21,945 nucleotides of DNA from SFLA01 sp045595165 (GCA_045595165.1 JAZNZY010000015.1:1-21945); one strand, 5' to 3'; positions 1 to 7,840 are shown, counted from the first letter of the stretch. Translations and numbers: made by a program. The notes: generated from the sequence alone by a model not told the origin.

Positions 1-328
1 CTCACAGAACGACATGGCTACGATCCGACTTGATCGTCGACTTGGTAGGCCTTTACCCCACCAACTATCTAATCGGACGCGAGCCCATCTTTCAGCAATA
101 AATCTTTGGCATTCCGGAGATGCCTCCAAAATGCGTTATGCGGTATTAGCACAAGTTTCCCTGTGTTATCCCCCTCACAAAGGCAGGTTGCTCACGCGTT
201 ACTCACCCGTCCGCCACTATCCTTCAACTCAATCTGCCGAAGCTTCGATCATTGAATTCCCGTTCGACTTGAATGTGTTAAGCACGCCGCCAGGGTTTAT
301 CCTGAGCCAGGATCAAACTCTCTAAAAA
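1..328 (-). rRNA. rrs: 16S ribosomal RNA, 5' part (runs off the window start)
   Basis: Read on the minus strand this is the first ~325 bases of 16S rRNA. The universal site AGAGTTTGATCCTGGCTCAG lies at 302-321, and ACGGGTGAGTAACGCGTG at about 193-210; both are diagnostic. The mature 5' end is placed about seven bases before AGAGTTTG, by comparison with E. coli. Two places differ from the usual bacterial sequence: ACACATTCAAGTC instead of ACACATGCAAGTC (266-278), and AACCCTGG instead of AACGCTGG near 290. These may mark a divergent clostridial lineage. The rest of the rRNA operon lies outside the window. Confidence 0.97.
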
Positions 329-530
329 ATTGTATCTTATCTAAGCTCTCGCTTAGCTAAAACCATTCTCTAGAGCTTTCTCTTTGCTCTTTATTACTTT
401 TGGTATAGTCTTTTCAACTATTTCAGAATTAACGAGATTTCACATACTTTTCTTTGTACATTTCTTCTTCGTTGTTGTTCGATTTTCAATGTCCGTTCTC
501 GCTCCCCACTCAGTCTCCCTCGCGGACAGC
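329..530 (-). other. 16S rRNA leader transcript region
   Basis: About 200 bases lie between the rRNA promoter's inferred start (near 530) and the mature 16S end. No gene is supported here; short open frames on either strand lack ribosome sites. A small hairpin CTAAGC/GCTTAG with loop TCTC is at 341-356. The region is T-rich on the plus strand. It probably carries the processing and antitermination signals of the rRNA leader, though I cannot name a box A with confidence. Confidence 0.6.
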
Positions 531-536
531 TTTGCT

Positions 537-565
537 ATTCTACCACACTCTTTTACTTTTGTCAA
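537..565 (-). promoter_or_regulatory. rRNA operon promoter
   Basis: On the minus strand a -35 TTGACA (560-565), a 17-base spacer and a -10 TAGAAT (537-542) point toward the 16S gene. Upstream, at 566-620, the DNA is very A/T-rich with A and T tracts, like an UP element of rRNA promoters. Confidence 0.85.
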
Positions 566-656
566 CACCTTTTTTTAAAAAATTTAAACTTTTTTCAAAA
601 AATTTTTTTGAGTATATTTTTGCCGATTTTATCCACAATATATGGTGGTGATACAC

Positions 657-1109
657 ATGCTGACCATACTAATGCGCACTTTTTTGCTATACGGAATATT
701 GCTTTTTTCGGTAAGATTAATGGGAAAACGACAGATTGGGCAGTTACAAGCGGGAGAATTTGTTGCTGCTTTGCTTATAAGCGAGCTTGCCGCAATTCCC
801 ATGACCGACCCTGACATACCCTTAGCATACGGAATAATTCCTTTGCTTCTTGTGGCAAGCGCAGAGGTTATTACCGCATACCTTTCACAGAAGAACAAAA
901 AGCTACGCCTGTTTCTGGACGGGGAGCCCATAACGCTTATGAAGGACGGAAAATATATAACCGAAAATCTTGAAAAGGCGCGAGTCGCCAAAGATGAAGT
1001 GGAGGCTCAAGCCCGCCTTAAAGGGTACGATGATATGAACCGGATAAAAACCGTAGTGCTGGAGCAAAGCGGGGATATGAGCGTGATACCCTGGGAGGAA
1101 AACAACTAA
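657..1109 (+). CDS. YetF/DUF421 family membrane protein
   Basis: A 150-residue protein of the DUF421 (YetF-like) family, common in Bacillota and of unknown biochemical role. Residues 4-18, 28-44 and about 55-75 are hydrophobic and probably form three membrane segments at the N-terminus. The family motif RLMGKRQIGQL follows the first segment. After the membrane part comes the usual small cytoplasmic alpha/beta domain (LFLDGEPITLMKDGKY, then RIKTVVLEQSGDMSVIP). I chose ATG 657 rather than the in-frame ATG 642 because GGTGA (647-651) lies just upstream and family members typically begin MLTxxxRT. The stop overlaps the next start (TAATG), so the two are probably translationally coupled. Confidence 0.85.
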   Translation: MLTILMRTFLLYGILLFSVRLMGKRQIGQLQAGEFVAALLISELAAIPMTDPDIPLAYGIIPLLLVASAEVITAYLSQKNKKLRLFLDGEPITLMKDGKYITENLEKARVAKDEVEAQARLKGYDDMNRIKTVVLEQSGDMSVIPWEENN

Positions 1110-1414
1110 TGAAAAACTTTATATTCGCCTGCGTTGCCGTGGTGGTTATAATCTGTATAACAGCCGTGGTCGCTTTTATGATGGACGATTTTACAGACGC
1201 CCTCCTTGAGCTTATTTCCACCGGGAAACACCGTGAAGCCCTTGAATATTATTATAGGAAGGAAATTTACCTTTCCCTCGCAGTGGGCGGCACAGAGCTG
1301 GAGCGCCTGGAAGAAAGCCTTATAGACTTGTGTCACGGAATTCCCGGCGCAAAAGAAAAAGCCGTTTCTGTTTGCAAGGAGCTTGCATCCCGCGAACGGC
1401 TTATATCTTATTGA
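1109..1414 (+). CDS. small membrane-anchored protein, DUF4363-like
   Basis: A 101-residue protein with one N-terminal membrane segment (about residues 4-24) and a helical remainder. The stretch LSLAVGGTELERLEESL resembles the conserved core of DUF4363 proteins, which are often encoded next to DUF421 genes; this assignment is by eye and neighbourhood. It starts on the base where the upstream stop ends, with GGGAGG (1094-1099) as ribosome site. Function is unknown. The pair is likely a membrane complex, but that is inference. Confidence 0.7.
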   Translation: MKNFIFACVAVVVIICITAVVAFMMDDFTDALLELISTGKHREALEYYYRKEIYLSLAVGGTELERLEESLIDLCHGIPGAKEKAVSVCKELASRERLISY

Positions 1415-1439
1415 CTTTTGCGGTTTGATGCTGTATATT
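1411..1439 (+). promoter_or_regulatory. promoter for rpe
   Basis: TTGACT (1411-1416), 17-base spacer, TATATT (1434-1439). It starts inside the stop codon of the preceding gene and implies a leader of about 118 bases before rpe. Within the leader GGAGA and TTGAA (1460-1469) can pair with TTCAA (1487-1491) and TCTCC (1499-1503), a weak possible hairpin. No known riboswitch was recognised. Confidence 0.65.
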
Positions 1440-1564
1440 ATATATAGGAAGTGAGAAGAGGAGATTGAAGAGTTATTTCCTTTGTATTCAACGTCTTTTC
1501 TCCCCCTGCGACACTTTATTATATTATATGATATGTTTCGTAACACGAAAAGGAGAAAAACCTT

Positions 1565-2221
1565 ATGGAAAAAATATATATTGCCCCTTCCGCTTTGAGC
1601 GCGGATTTCGGCAACGCCGCCGCCCAGTTTAAAATATTGGAAGATAGCGGAATTCAATTTCTGCACCTTGACGTAATGGACGGCGTATTCGTTCCCAATA
1701 TTTCCTTCGGGCAGGTGGTTATTAAGTCCCTCCGCCCTCACACCAAGATGATATTCGACACGCACCTGATGATAACCGAGCCCGAAAGATATATCGACGA
1801 TTTCGTAAAAGCAGGCTCGGATTACATAACCATTCATTACGAGGCGACCAAGGACCCCGCCGCCGTATTAAAGCAAATTCGTACCGCAGGGGTAAAAGCC
1901 GGGGTTTCCGTTAAGCCCGGCACGCCTGCAGAGGTGCTGCTTCCCCTTATGGAATATGCGGATCTGTTTTTGGTAATGACTGTTGAACCCGGATTCGGGG
2001 GACAAAAGTTTATGGCGGATATGATGCCCAAGCTGGAAACCCTTAGAAAAGCCATTGACGAAAGCGGAAAAGATATTATTCTTTCTGTTGACGGCGGTAT
2101 CGACCCCAACACGGCGCCTGTGGCGGCCAAAGCCGGCGCGCGACTTATGGTAGCGGGAAGCGCGGTATTCAAAGGCGACATAAAAGAAAACATAAAGGCC
2201 ATAAACAACTCCGTTATATAA
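1565..2221 (+). CDS. rpe: ribulose-phosphate 3-epimerase
   Basis: A 218-residue TIM-barrel enzyme that interconverts D-ribulose 5-phosphate and D-xylulose 5-phosphate in the cytosolic pentose phosphate pathway. The family signature is complete: APSALSADF at 7-15, the metal/catalytic segment HLDVMDG (His34, Asp36), DTHLM (His67), VEPGFGGQKF (140-149) and the second catalytic Asp in SVDGGI (Asp176). VAGSAVF near the C-terminus is the phosphate-binding turn. Length is normal for the family. AAGGAG lies upstream of the ATG. It has its own promoter and is followed after 38 bases by a lipoprotein gene. Confidence 0.97.
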   Translation: MEKIYIAPSALSADFGNAAAQFKILEDSGIQFLHLDVMDGVFVPNISFGQVVIKSLRPHTKMIFDTHLMITEPERYIDDFVKAGSDYITIHYEATKDPAAVLKQIRTAGVKAGVSVKPGTPAEVLLPLMEYADLFLVMTVEPGFGGQKFMADMMPKLETLRKAIDESGKDIILSVDGGIDPNTAPVAAKAGARLMVAGSAVFKGDIKENIKAINNSVI

Positions 2222-2259
2222 TATATAATAGGTAGAAATTCAATACAAGGAGCGTACAT

Positions 2260-3747
2260 ATGAAAAAACTGTTAGCAATCCTTTTGGTGGGAATCATGCT
2301 TTGCAGCGCACTGGTTTCCTGCAACCAAGCACAGACCGACGTAAGCGAAAATGAAAACGCAAGCCTTTCCGATGAAGAAACCGTTTACGGCGCTGATCTG
2401 CCCGTAAAAGACCTTGGCGGAAGAGTAATAAGAGTTTTGTGTCAGGACTACAACGCTCAGGGCAACGGAAGTATTCTGGGCTTTGGCGGCGAGATCATCC
2501 AGCGAGAGGATTACTCCGAGGATACCGCTTCCGCAGTTGACGTAGCAAAGGCAGAAACGAGAAGACTTATCGAGGAAAGATACAACTGCACCATTACCGG
2601 CGATATTAAGGCAGGCTCTCAGGTAGGCACTATAAACAGTCAGGTTGCATCCGGTATAACCGACGGCGCTTACGATATGCTGTTCGATAACGTTAACGGC
2701 ACCGCCGCTTATTGGCTTGACGGCGTTTATCTCGACCTTACCCGGATCGAAACCATAGACCTCTCCAACCCTTGGTGGGACCAGCAGGCCGTAAACGATC
2801 TGTCCATCGACGGCAAGCTGTTCGTTGCTCTCGGCGACATCAATACTCAGGATAACGACGGCACCTGGATAATCTTCTTTAACAAGCGCCTTGCCGCAGA
2901 AATGTGCGCAGATTACGATTTTTACGAAATGGTTGATGACAACGAATGGACCTTCGATAATTTCGTAAAGATCTGCAAAGGCATAACCTTTAACAGCAAC
3001 AACGATGACGTTCTGGACGAAAGAGATACCTGGGCGTTCGGTACCGAGCTGTATAACGTTTACGTTCACGCTCTTGCCGCAGGCGAACGTATCGCCTCCA
3101 AGAACGATGACGATATGCCTTATATCACCCTCCAGACCGAGAGTATGTACGATGCGCTTGATAAGATAACCGATTTCTACAGCGATGACAAGACCGTAAT
3201 GATCGCCAATGACGGCAGATTCAACAACAAGGGCTTTACCAACGTTTGGGAAGAAACTATTATTAAAGCCTTTACCGACGGCAGAGAACTGTTCTATATG
3301 GGCGGACTTATGAATCTTACCGGTTTCCGTTCCATGGAGGACGATTTCGGTATGCTTCCCATTCCCAAGATGGATGCGGAGCAGGAGAGATACTATCACT
3401 CCGTTTCCCCCTCCAAGACCTCTGCTCTGGCTATTCCCAGAAACGTTAAAGACGTTGAGGATCTGGGCCTTGTTATTGAGGCTATCGCCGCAATGAGCAA
3501 GAATATCGTTACTCCCGAATACTATGACAGAACCCTGAAGCTTCAGGCTTCCCGCGATGACGAATCCGGCAGAATGCTCGATATAATCTTCGCTTCCCGT
3601 GTATTTGACCTTGCAAACATTTACGGCTGGGGCAACGCAACCAGCGCGTTCTACTATACAGACTCCAACTACGTTTCCCGTTTTGAAAGTATCGCGGGAA
3701 GAGTTGAATCCGATATGGAAAACACCATTGAAGGTTTGCTTGAATAA
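2260..3747 (+). CDS. extracellular solute-binding lipoprotein (ABC sugar-binding family, orphan)
   Basis: A 495-residue secreted lipoprotein. Residues 1-20 form a signal peptide ending in the lipobox LVSC, with Cys21 as lipid-attachment site; an acidic Ser/Asn/Glu linker follows. The rest resembles family 1 extracellular solute-binding proteins: a domain beginning GGRVIRVLCQDY, then WWDQQAVNDLSIDGKLFVALGD, IIFFNKRLAAE, WTFDNFVKICKGIT and DFGMLPIPKMDAEQE. All are typical of clostridial oligosaccharide-binding lipoproteins. No permease or ATPase gene is nearby, so it is an orphan and its ligand is unknown. Ribosome site AAGGAG. A strong hairpin terminator follows. It may be co-transcribed with rpe, since I see no clear promoter in the 38-base gap. 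Confidence 0.8.
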   Translation: MKKLLAILLVGIMLCSALVSCNQAQTDVSENENASLSDEETVYGADLPVKDLGGRVIRVLCQDYNAQGNGSILGFGGEIIQREDYSEDTASAVDVAKAETRRLIEERYNCTITGDIKAGSQVGTINSQVASGITDGAYDMLFDNVNGTAAYWLDGVYLDLTRIETIDLSNPWWDQQAVNDLSIDGKLFVALGDINTQDNDGTWIIFFNKRLAAEMCADYDFYEMVDDNEWTFDNFVKICKGITFNSNNDDVLDERDTWAFGTELYNVYVHALAAGERIASKNDDDMPYITLQTESMYDALDKITDFYSDDKTVMIANDGRFNNKGFTNVWEETIIKAFTDGRELFYMGGLMNLTGFRSMEDDFGMLPIPKMDAEQERYYHSVSPSKTSALAIPRNVKDVEDLGLVIEAIAAMSKNIVTPEYYDRTLKLQASRDDESGRMLDIIFASRVFDLANIYGWGNATSAFYYTDSNYVSRFESIAGRVESDMENTIEGLLE

Positions 3748-3764
3748 AAACCAACCCACCATTC

Positions 3765-3794
3765 ACCCCAAGAAGCCGCAAGGCTTTTTGGGGT
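3765..3794 (+). terminator. hairpin terminator, also a copy of the CCCCAAGAAG repeat
   Basis: ACCCCAAGAAGCC (3765-3777), loop GCAA, GGCTTTTTGGGGT (3782-3794): 13 base pairs with one G-T, followed by AATTTATTT. It lies directly after the lipoprotein gene. The same hairpin family recurs at 5373-5399 (inverted) and 21401-21427. Confidence 0.85.
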
Positions 3795-3805
3795 AATTTA
3801 TTTGC

Positions 3806-3834
3806 TTGACATTTCTTTAATAAAATAGTATCAT
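3806..3834 (+). promoter_or_regulatory. promoter for the CHR transporter pair
   Basis: TTGACA (3806-3811), 17-base spacer, TATCAT (3829-3834), just downstream of the terminator and 23 bases before the first CHR gene. The ribosome site AAGGAGA is at 3844-3850. Confidence 0.8.
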
Positions 3835-3856
3835 ACCGTATTGAAGGAGATTTAAT

Positions 3857-4420
3857 ATGAGTAACAATAAATTAAAAACTTGCGGGGAGCTGTTCTGGTC
3901 GTTTTTCAAGATCGGAGCACTTACCTTCGGCGGCGGCGCGGCGATGATAAGCATTATGGCTGCGGAAGCTGTTGACAAAAAGAAATGGATAACCGATGAA
4001 GAAATGCTGGATATGGTTACCGTAGCGGAAAGCACGCCCGGTCCCATTGCCGTAAACACCGCCACCTTCGTGGGATACCGTCAGGCGGGCGTTTTGGGAA
4101 GCATTGCGGCTACGGCGGGAACCGCGGTTCCGCCTTTCATTATAATGGTGTTTATTGCGGCGTTTTTTGATTTCTTCAAAAGCATTGAAGCGATAAACTA
4201 TATGTTTTTTGGCATTCGTGTAGGTGTTATTGCCCTTATTCTGAAAGCGTTTTTCAAAATGTGGTCCGCCTGCAAAAAGGATGCTTTCTTTTACGTTATA
4301 TTTGCCATTGCCTTTTGCGCAGTTGCGATATTCGGCGCGGGCACTATACCCGTTATTATTTGCGCAGGACTTATCGGCTTGGGAAGCACGCTGATTTCGT
4401 TGAGGAGGGCTAAAAAATGA
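3857..4420 (+). CDS. chromate transporter family protein, first half of a split pair
   Basis: A 187-residue CHR-domain (Chromate_transp) membrane protein. The N-terminal signature GALTFGGGAAMI at about 20-31 and the re-entrant AESTPGPIAVNTATFVGY are both present, followed by hydrophobic segments to the C-terminus. Long ChrA proteins have two CHR domains. Here each domain is a separate gene, as in the short-chain CHR pairs of many Bacillota, and the two chains probably assemble as a heterodimer. ChrA exports chromate in exchange for protons; in gut anaerobes the natural substrate may be another oxyanion. The last four bases (ATGA) overlap the start of the second gene. Confidence 0.9.
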   Translation: MSNNKLKTCGELFWSFFKIGALTFGGGAAMISIMAAEAVDKKKWITDEEMLDMVTVAESTPGPIAVNTATFVGYRQAGVLGSIAATAGTAVPPFIIMVFIAAFFDFFKSIEAINYMFFGIRVGVIALILKAFFKMWSACKKDAFFYVIFAIAFCAVAIFGAGTIPVIICAGLIGLGSTLISLRRAKK

Positions 4421-4992
4421 CAGACGTTCTCTATCTTTTGTGGACCTTTTTCAAGATCGGCGCCTGCACCTTCGGCGGCGGCTACGCTATGGTGGAGCTG
4501 GTTGCCGAGCAGGTTACCTCCAACGGCTGGATGGAAATGCAGGAAATTATAGATTTTATCGCTATAAGCGAAAGCACACCCGGTCCTATCGCCATAAATA
4601 TGGCAACCTATGTGGGCTTTAACGTAGCAGGTATACCCGGCGCCCTTGCCGCAACTACGGGTGTTGTGCTTCCGTCCCTCATCGTTATAACCATAATTGC
4701 ACGATTTTATAAAAAGTTTATTACAAACGCCTACGTTGCCGGTACGATGCGAGGCTTGCGCCCCGCGGCGATTGCACTTATAGGGGCAGCGATGATCTCT
4801 ATCGGCGCAGAGGTTTTCCTGCCCGTGGGATTTTCCCTGCGAAGCATTCTCACTCTCGATATGCTGTTTTCCGTAATAACACTGGGTCTGTGTATGTTTT
4901 TGGTATATAAAAAAGCAAAGCCACATTATATACTCCTCCTTTCCGCCGCCTGCGGTCTGCTTTGGGGAAGTATACAAGAGCTTTTTATGTAA
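4417..4992 (+). CDS. chromate transporter family protein, second half of a split pair
   Basis: A 191-residue CHR-domain protein homologous to its upstream neighbour: GACTFGGGYAMV near residues 12-23 and SESTPGPIAINMATYVGF align with the same motifs in the first gene. Several further membrane segments follow (for example VLPSLIVITIIARF and PHYILLLSAACGLLWG). It overlaps the upstream gene by four bases and has its own ribosome site GAGGAGG, so the two are a single translational unit. The paralogy suggests an old tandem duplication that gave the dimeric transporter. Confidence 0.9.
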   Translation: MTDVLYLLWTFFKIGACTFGGGYAMVELVAEQVTSNGWMEMQEIIDFIAISESTPGPIAINMATYVGFNVAGIPGALAATTGVVLPSLIVITIIARFYKKFITNAYVAGTMRGLRPAAIALIGAAMISIGAEVFLPVGFSLRSILTLDMLFSVITLGLCMFLVYKKAKPHYILLLSAACGLLWGSIQELFM

Positions 4993-4995
4993 ATG

Positions 4996-5024
4996 TTGAC
5001 AAAACAACTCAAAAGGTGTATAAT
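4996..5024 (+). promoter_or_regulatory. consensus promoter for the TM2-domain gene
   Basis: TTGACA (4996-5001), a 17-base spacer and TATAAT (5019-5024): a perfect match to the sigma-A consensus. It begins three bases after the preceding stop and drives a single small gene. Confidence 0.88.
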
Positions 5025-5058
5025 TTCCACAACATTTTGAATTAAGAGGTATCTTACT

Positions 5059-5328
5059 ATGCAACAGAAAACTCGCACAAGAGCGGCGGTGTTCGCATTT
5101 TTGCTGGGCGGTTTAGGCATCCATTCCTTTTATCTTGGGTTTAAAACCAAGGGAATTCTTCACATCGTGCTTTACTGTGTAGGCGTTACTCTGGCGTTTA
5201 TTCCCTATCTCGGCTGGTTTACCGGTCTTCCCGTAGCTATGGCAAACTCCATTTGGGCGTTGGTTGAAGCTATACAGATAGTTTCCAACAGAAATTACAA
5301 GGACGCAAACGGAAATACCTTGATATAA
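5059..5328 (+). CDS. TM2 domain-containing membrane protein
   Basis: An 89-residue protein of the TM2 family: two membrane helices joined by a short turn. The family motif GGLGIHSFYLG (about 17-27) and the second helix VGVTLAFIPYLGWFTGLPVAM are clear. It is monocistronic, flanked by a perfect consensus promoter and an 11-bp terminator, so it is probably highly and independently expressed. AAGAGGT is upstream of the ATG. The molecular function of bacterial TM2 proteins is not established. Confidence 0.9.
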   Translation: MQQKTRTRAAVFAFLLGGLGIHSFYLGFKTKGILHIVLYCVGVTLAFIPYLGWFTGLPVAMANSIWALVEAIQIVSNRNYKDANGNTLI

Positions 5329-5334
5329 CTTTTT

Positions 5335-5360
5335 AAAGACTGTCCCAAAGGACAGTCTTT
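5335..5360 (+). terminator. intrinsic terminator of the TM2 gene
   Basis: AAAGACTGTCC (5335-5345), loop CAAA, GGACAGTCTTT (5350-5360): 11 perfect pairs ending in TTT and followed by TGTTG. It begins seven bases after the stop codon. Confidence 0.88.
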
Positions 5361-5370
5361 TGTTGTCGGG

Positions 5371-5405
5371 GTCCCCAAGAAGTCGCAGACTTTTTGGGGT
5401 GATTT
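5371..5405 (-). repeat. CCCCAAGAAGTC hairpin repeat, inverted copy
   Basis: CCCCAAGAAGTC (5373-5384), loop GCA, GACTTTTTGGGG (5388-5399). Read on the minus strand it matches the copy at about 21395-21438 over roughly 45 bases, including the flank GGGGACCCCGAYAAC. It lies just after a complete terminator, so it is not needed for termination here and looks like an inserted element. Confidence 0.75.
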
Positions 5406-5415
5406 TCAATCATAA

Positions 5416-5444
5416 TTGACTTTTATGTTTTATTATTATATAAT
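5416..5444 (+). promoter_or_regulatory. promoter for the propeller/SGNH/HAD operon
   Basis: TTGACT (5416-5421), 17-base spacer, TATAAT (5439-5444), 19 bases before the start codon of the first gene. The ribosome site GAGGTGA is at 5451-5457. Confidence 0.87.
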
Positions 5445-5463
5445 CTTTTCGAGGTGATTTTTA

Positions 5464-6318
5464 ATGAAATACGCAGAAGTTTTACATCAAAACCTGCACA
5501 TGCAGGGCTTTGCTACCGATGATAAATACGTTTACTGGTCCTTTACGGACACGGTGGTCAAAACCACTCACGAGAGCACGGTAAAGCGCTGTGTCCCCGT
5601 GTTTGGCGGGCATTTGGGGGATATCGATTACCACGATGGCAAGCTGTACGCTTCCTATATGGGAAACTGTCTGCCCGGCCACGCCTGGAACGATTGGACG
5701 TCCTTTAAAATATACGTTTTTGATGCGGAAACGCTGGAAACGGTGAATATAATTAACTTGGACATATGCGATTACTATAAATCCTTAAAGGGTACGGATG
5801 GTGACACCAGAGGCTTTCAGGGTATAGACGGGGTTGCCATCGGAAAAATTCCCGGCACCGAGGAATGGCGTATGTTCGTCGCCTGCGCGCTGGACACGGG
5901 TGAAAAGTACGAAAACAACATCATTATGCGCTTTACCCTTGACGGAGTCTACGAAACCGAGTACCCCATAAAGACGGGCAACACCGTTTTCGGTATACAA
6001 AATCTGGATTATGATAAGACTACGGGTGAATTCTGGTTTTCAACCTACGGGGGAAGCGAAAAATACCAGCCCCGCGAAACCCTTTACAAGACCGACGTTA
6101 ACCTTACCAAGGCAGAGGAAAAATTCTGCTATTCCTCCCCCTACGGCTTTGAATGCAGAGGGGACGGAAAATATCTTTGCTCTATGCACTGGGGCAAAAA
6201 CAGAAATACCAACGGCGGCGCATACGAATGTGAAAAGGATATGTTTAACGTAAAGAAAACCGAATTCGAGATAAAAAATTACGTTGACGGTATTTTGAGA
6301 GAGGAAGGAATTATATGA
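5464..6318 (+). CDS. uncharacterised cytosolic protein, possibly beta-propeller
   Basis: A 284-residue protein without signal peptide or membrane segment. I do not recognise the family with certainty. Aromatic, Asp-Gly-rich strands recur: TDDKYVYWSF, GDIDYHDGKLYASY, IYVFDAETLETV, EWRMFVACALDTG, NIIMRFTLDGVY, IQNLDYDKTTGEFWFSTYGG and ECRGDGKYLCSMHWGKN. Such short repeats of about 40 residues are typical of beta-propellers (SMP-30/TolB-like). It is the first gene of an operon, overlapping the next gene by four bases (ATGA). The link with a secreted SGNH hydrolase hints at carbohydrate or ester handling, but that is inference. Confidence 0.6.
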   Translation: MKYAEVLHQNLHMQGFATDDKYVYWSFTDTVVKTTHESTVKRCVPVFGGHLGDIDYHDGKLYASYMGNCLPGHAWNDWTSFKIYVFDAETLETVNIINLDICDYYKSLKGTDGDTRGFQGIDGVAIGKIPGTEEWRMFVACALDTGEKYENNIIMRFTLDGVYETEYPIKTGNTVFGIQNLDYDKTTGEFWFSTYGGSEKYQPRETLYKTDVNLTKAEEKFCYSSPYGFECRGDGKYLCSMHWGKNRNTNGGAYECEKDMFNVKKTEFEIKNYVDGILREEGII

Positions 6319-7190
6319 AAAGAATTGTTTTAACCCTGCTGTGTCTGGCGCTGTGCGCTTTGGCGGCGGGCTGTGAAATGGATATAAACGTGAGCGTGGA
6401 TATTAACGAAATGTCCGTTACACCCCAGGAAAGCGAAAACGAAAGCGTTGAAGAAAGCATTGTCGAAGTGCGCAAAGGACTCACCGCAGATGACGTGGTG
6501 GTATTCTTCGGAGATTCCATCGCGGCGGGATACGGCCTTGCAGACGTGGAAAACGAGAGATATTCTTCCCTTATTGCCGCAGAGTACGGCTGTGAAGTAT
6601 ACAACTATGCCGTTTCCGGCGATGACGGCGCGGATCTCCTTGCCCTGCTTGCAGAAGGAAACTGCGAAAAGCTGAAGGACGCCACGGTTATAGTGCTTTC
6701 CATAGGCGCGAACAACGTGCTTCACGCTGCGGAGGCGCTTATACCTTATTTCGAAAGCCTGCAAAACGGAACGGCGGAGGGCACTCTTGACGTTACCGAC
6801 GTTATGAACGAGGTTGCGGCGGGAATTGACAGATTCAAAACCGAGCTTCCCCGAATTATCGCTTCGCTCCGCGCTGTAAATCCCGATGCGCAGATAGTTT
6901 TCCAGACGGTATACAACCCCTACCGCGATTACACCGAATTCAAGGTAGAGCAAAACGGTTTTCAGCTTTCGTTTGCGGCGGTTTCCGCCAGCAGCGTTAT
7001 AAGCCTTAACGACGTGATCGAAGACGGCGCGGAAGAAAACGGATACATCGTGTGCGAAATATACACCCCCTTCAAGGAATACGAAGGAAACCTTATAAAC
7101 GCCCTGCCCGACGGCAGCAACGTTGACCCTCACCCCAACAAGGAAGGGCACAAGCTTCTGGCTGAGCTTGTGGCAGAAGCTGTAAAATGA
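6315..7190 (+). CDS. SGNH/GDSL-family hydrolase lipoprotein
   Basis: A 291-residue exported lipoprotein. The signal peptide ends in the lipobox LAAGC with Cys20 as anchor, followed by an acidic linker (about 33-53, rich in Glu and Ser). The catalytic domain has block I VVFFGDSIAAGYG (nucleophile Ser68), an oxyanion Gly near GDDGAD (about 102-107), block III SIGANN (Asn133 or Asn134) and a C-terminal DPHPNKEGH with the catalytic His273. These are the marks of SGNH esterases/lipases. The spacing DPH rather than the common DxxH is slightly unusual. Substrate is not predictable; deacetylation of surface glycans is possible. It overlaps both neighbours by four bases. Confidence 0.88.
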   Translation: MKRIVLTLLCLALCALAAGCEMDINVSVDINEMSVTPQESENESVEESIVEVRKGLTADDVVVFFGDSIAAGYGLADVENERYSSLIAAEYGCEVYNYAVSGDDGADLLALLAEGNCEKLKDATVIVLSIGANNVLHAAEALIPYFESLQNGTAEGTLDVTDVMNEVAAGIDRFKTELPRIIASLRAVNPDAQIVFQTVYNPYRDYTEFKVEQNGFQLSFAAVSASSVISLNDVIEDGAEENGYIVCEIYTPFKEYEGNLINALPDGSNVDPHPNKEGHKLLAELVAEAVK

Positions 7191-7840
7191 AAAAATATAA
7201 ATATATCCTCTTTGATCTGGACGGAATGATGCTTAATTCCGACGAGGGCGTGTTTAACAGCGTGTGCTACGCCCTGGAGAAAATGGGGTATCCCGAACCC
7301 GACAAGGAAACACTAAAAAAATATATGGGGCCTCCCCTTAAATATTCATTTGAAAACTTCAGCGGTCTTTCCAAGGAGGAAAGCGAGCAAGCGCTTTTAT
7401 ACTACAGAGAACGTTATTCCGCAACTGGGCTGTACGAGGGATATATTTTTGAAGGCATTCCCGAACTTCTCGCGGGATTGAAAGCGAGAAATATTAAGGT
7501 TGGCACGGCCACCTCCAAGCCCGAGGGATTTGCAAGAAAAATTCTTACTCACTTTGGAATTGCTCATTATTTTGATGAGATCACGGGGGCGACCTTTGAC
7601 GATTCCCGCGCCCACAAGGACCAGGTAGTGGAAGAAGCCATTCGCCGCTTCGGCTCCCCCGATAAAAGCGAGGTGCTCCTTATCGGCGACAGAAAGTACG
7701 ATACCGAGGGCGCTCACAAGGTGGGAATAGCCTGCTTCGGCGTGTATATGGACTGCGCCGAGGAAGGCGAGCACGAAAAAGCAGGTGCTGACTATATCGC
7801 CCACGGAGTAAAGGAATTGACAGAAGCACTGCTTAAGTAA
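7187..7840 (+). CDS. HAD-family hydrolase, phosphoglycolate phosphatase-like, altered motif I
   Basis: A 217-residue HAD-superfamily protein of the Gph/PGMB-like group. The nucleophile motif is FDLDGMMLNS (Asp10, Asp12), then the small helical cap, motif II TATSK (Thr109/Ser110), motif III Lys144 and motif IV LLIGDRKYD (Asp168, Asp172). The Thr that normally completes DxDGT is Met14 here. The codon is ATG where ACG would give Thr, so one transition explains it. Whether the enzyme is active with Met is uncertain. Last gene of the three-gene operon, starting inside the upstream stop (ATGA). It could act on a small phosphosugar or other cytosolic phosphoester. Confidence 0.87.
   Translation: MKKYKYILFDLDGMMLNSDEGVFNSVCYALEKMGYPEPDKETLKKYMGPPLKYSFENFSGLSKEESEQALLYYRERYSATGLYEGYIFEGIPELLAGLKARNIKVGTATSKPEGFARKILTHFGIAHYFDEITGATFDDSRAHKDQVVEEAIRRFGSPDKSEVLLIGDRKYDTEGAHKVGIACFGVYMDCAEEGEHEKAGADYIAHGVKELTEALLK

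Noticed and set aside
384..578. Small plus-strand frames between the 16S gene and the DUF421 gene
   Set aside because: They lie across the rRNA leader and promoter, are T-rich low-complexity translations and lack ribosome sites.
2205..2259. TATAAT-like sequences before the solute-binding lipoprotein gene
   Set aside because: The A/T-rich stretch gives -10-like hexamers but no acceptable -35 at 16-18 bases, so a separate promoter is not claimed.
2272..3762. 496-codon minus-strand frame opposite the solute-binding lipoprotein
   Set aside because: Mirror frame of a well-supported gene with ribosome site, lipobox and terminator on the plus strand.
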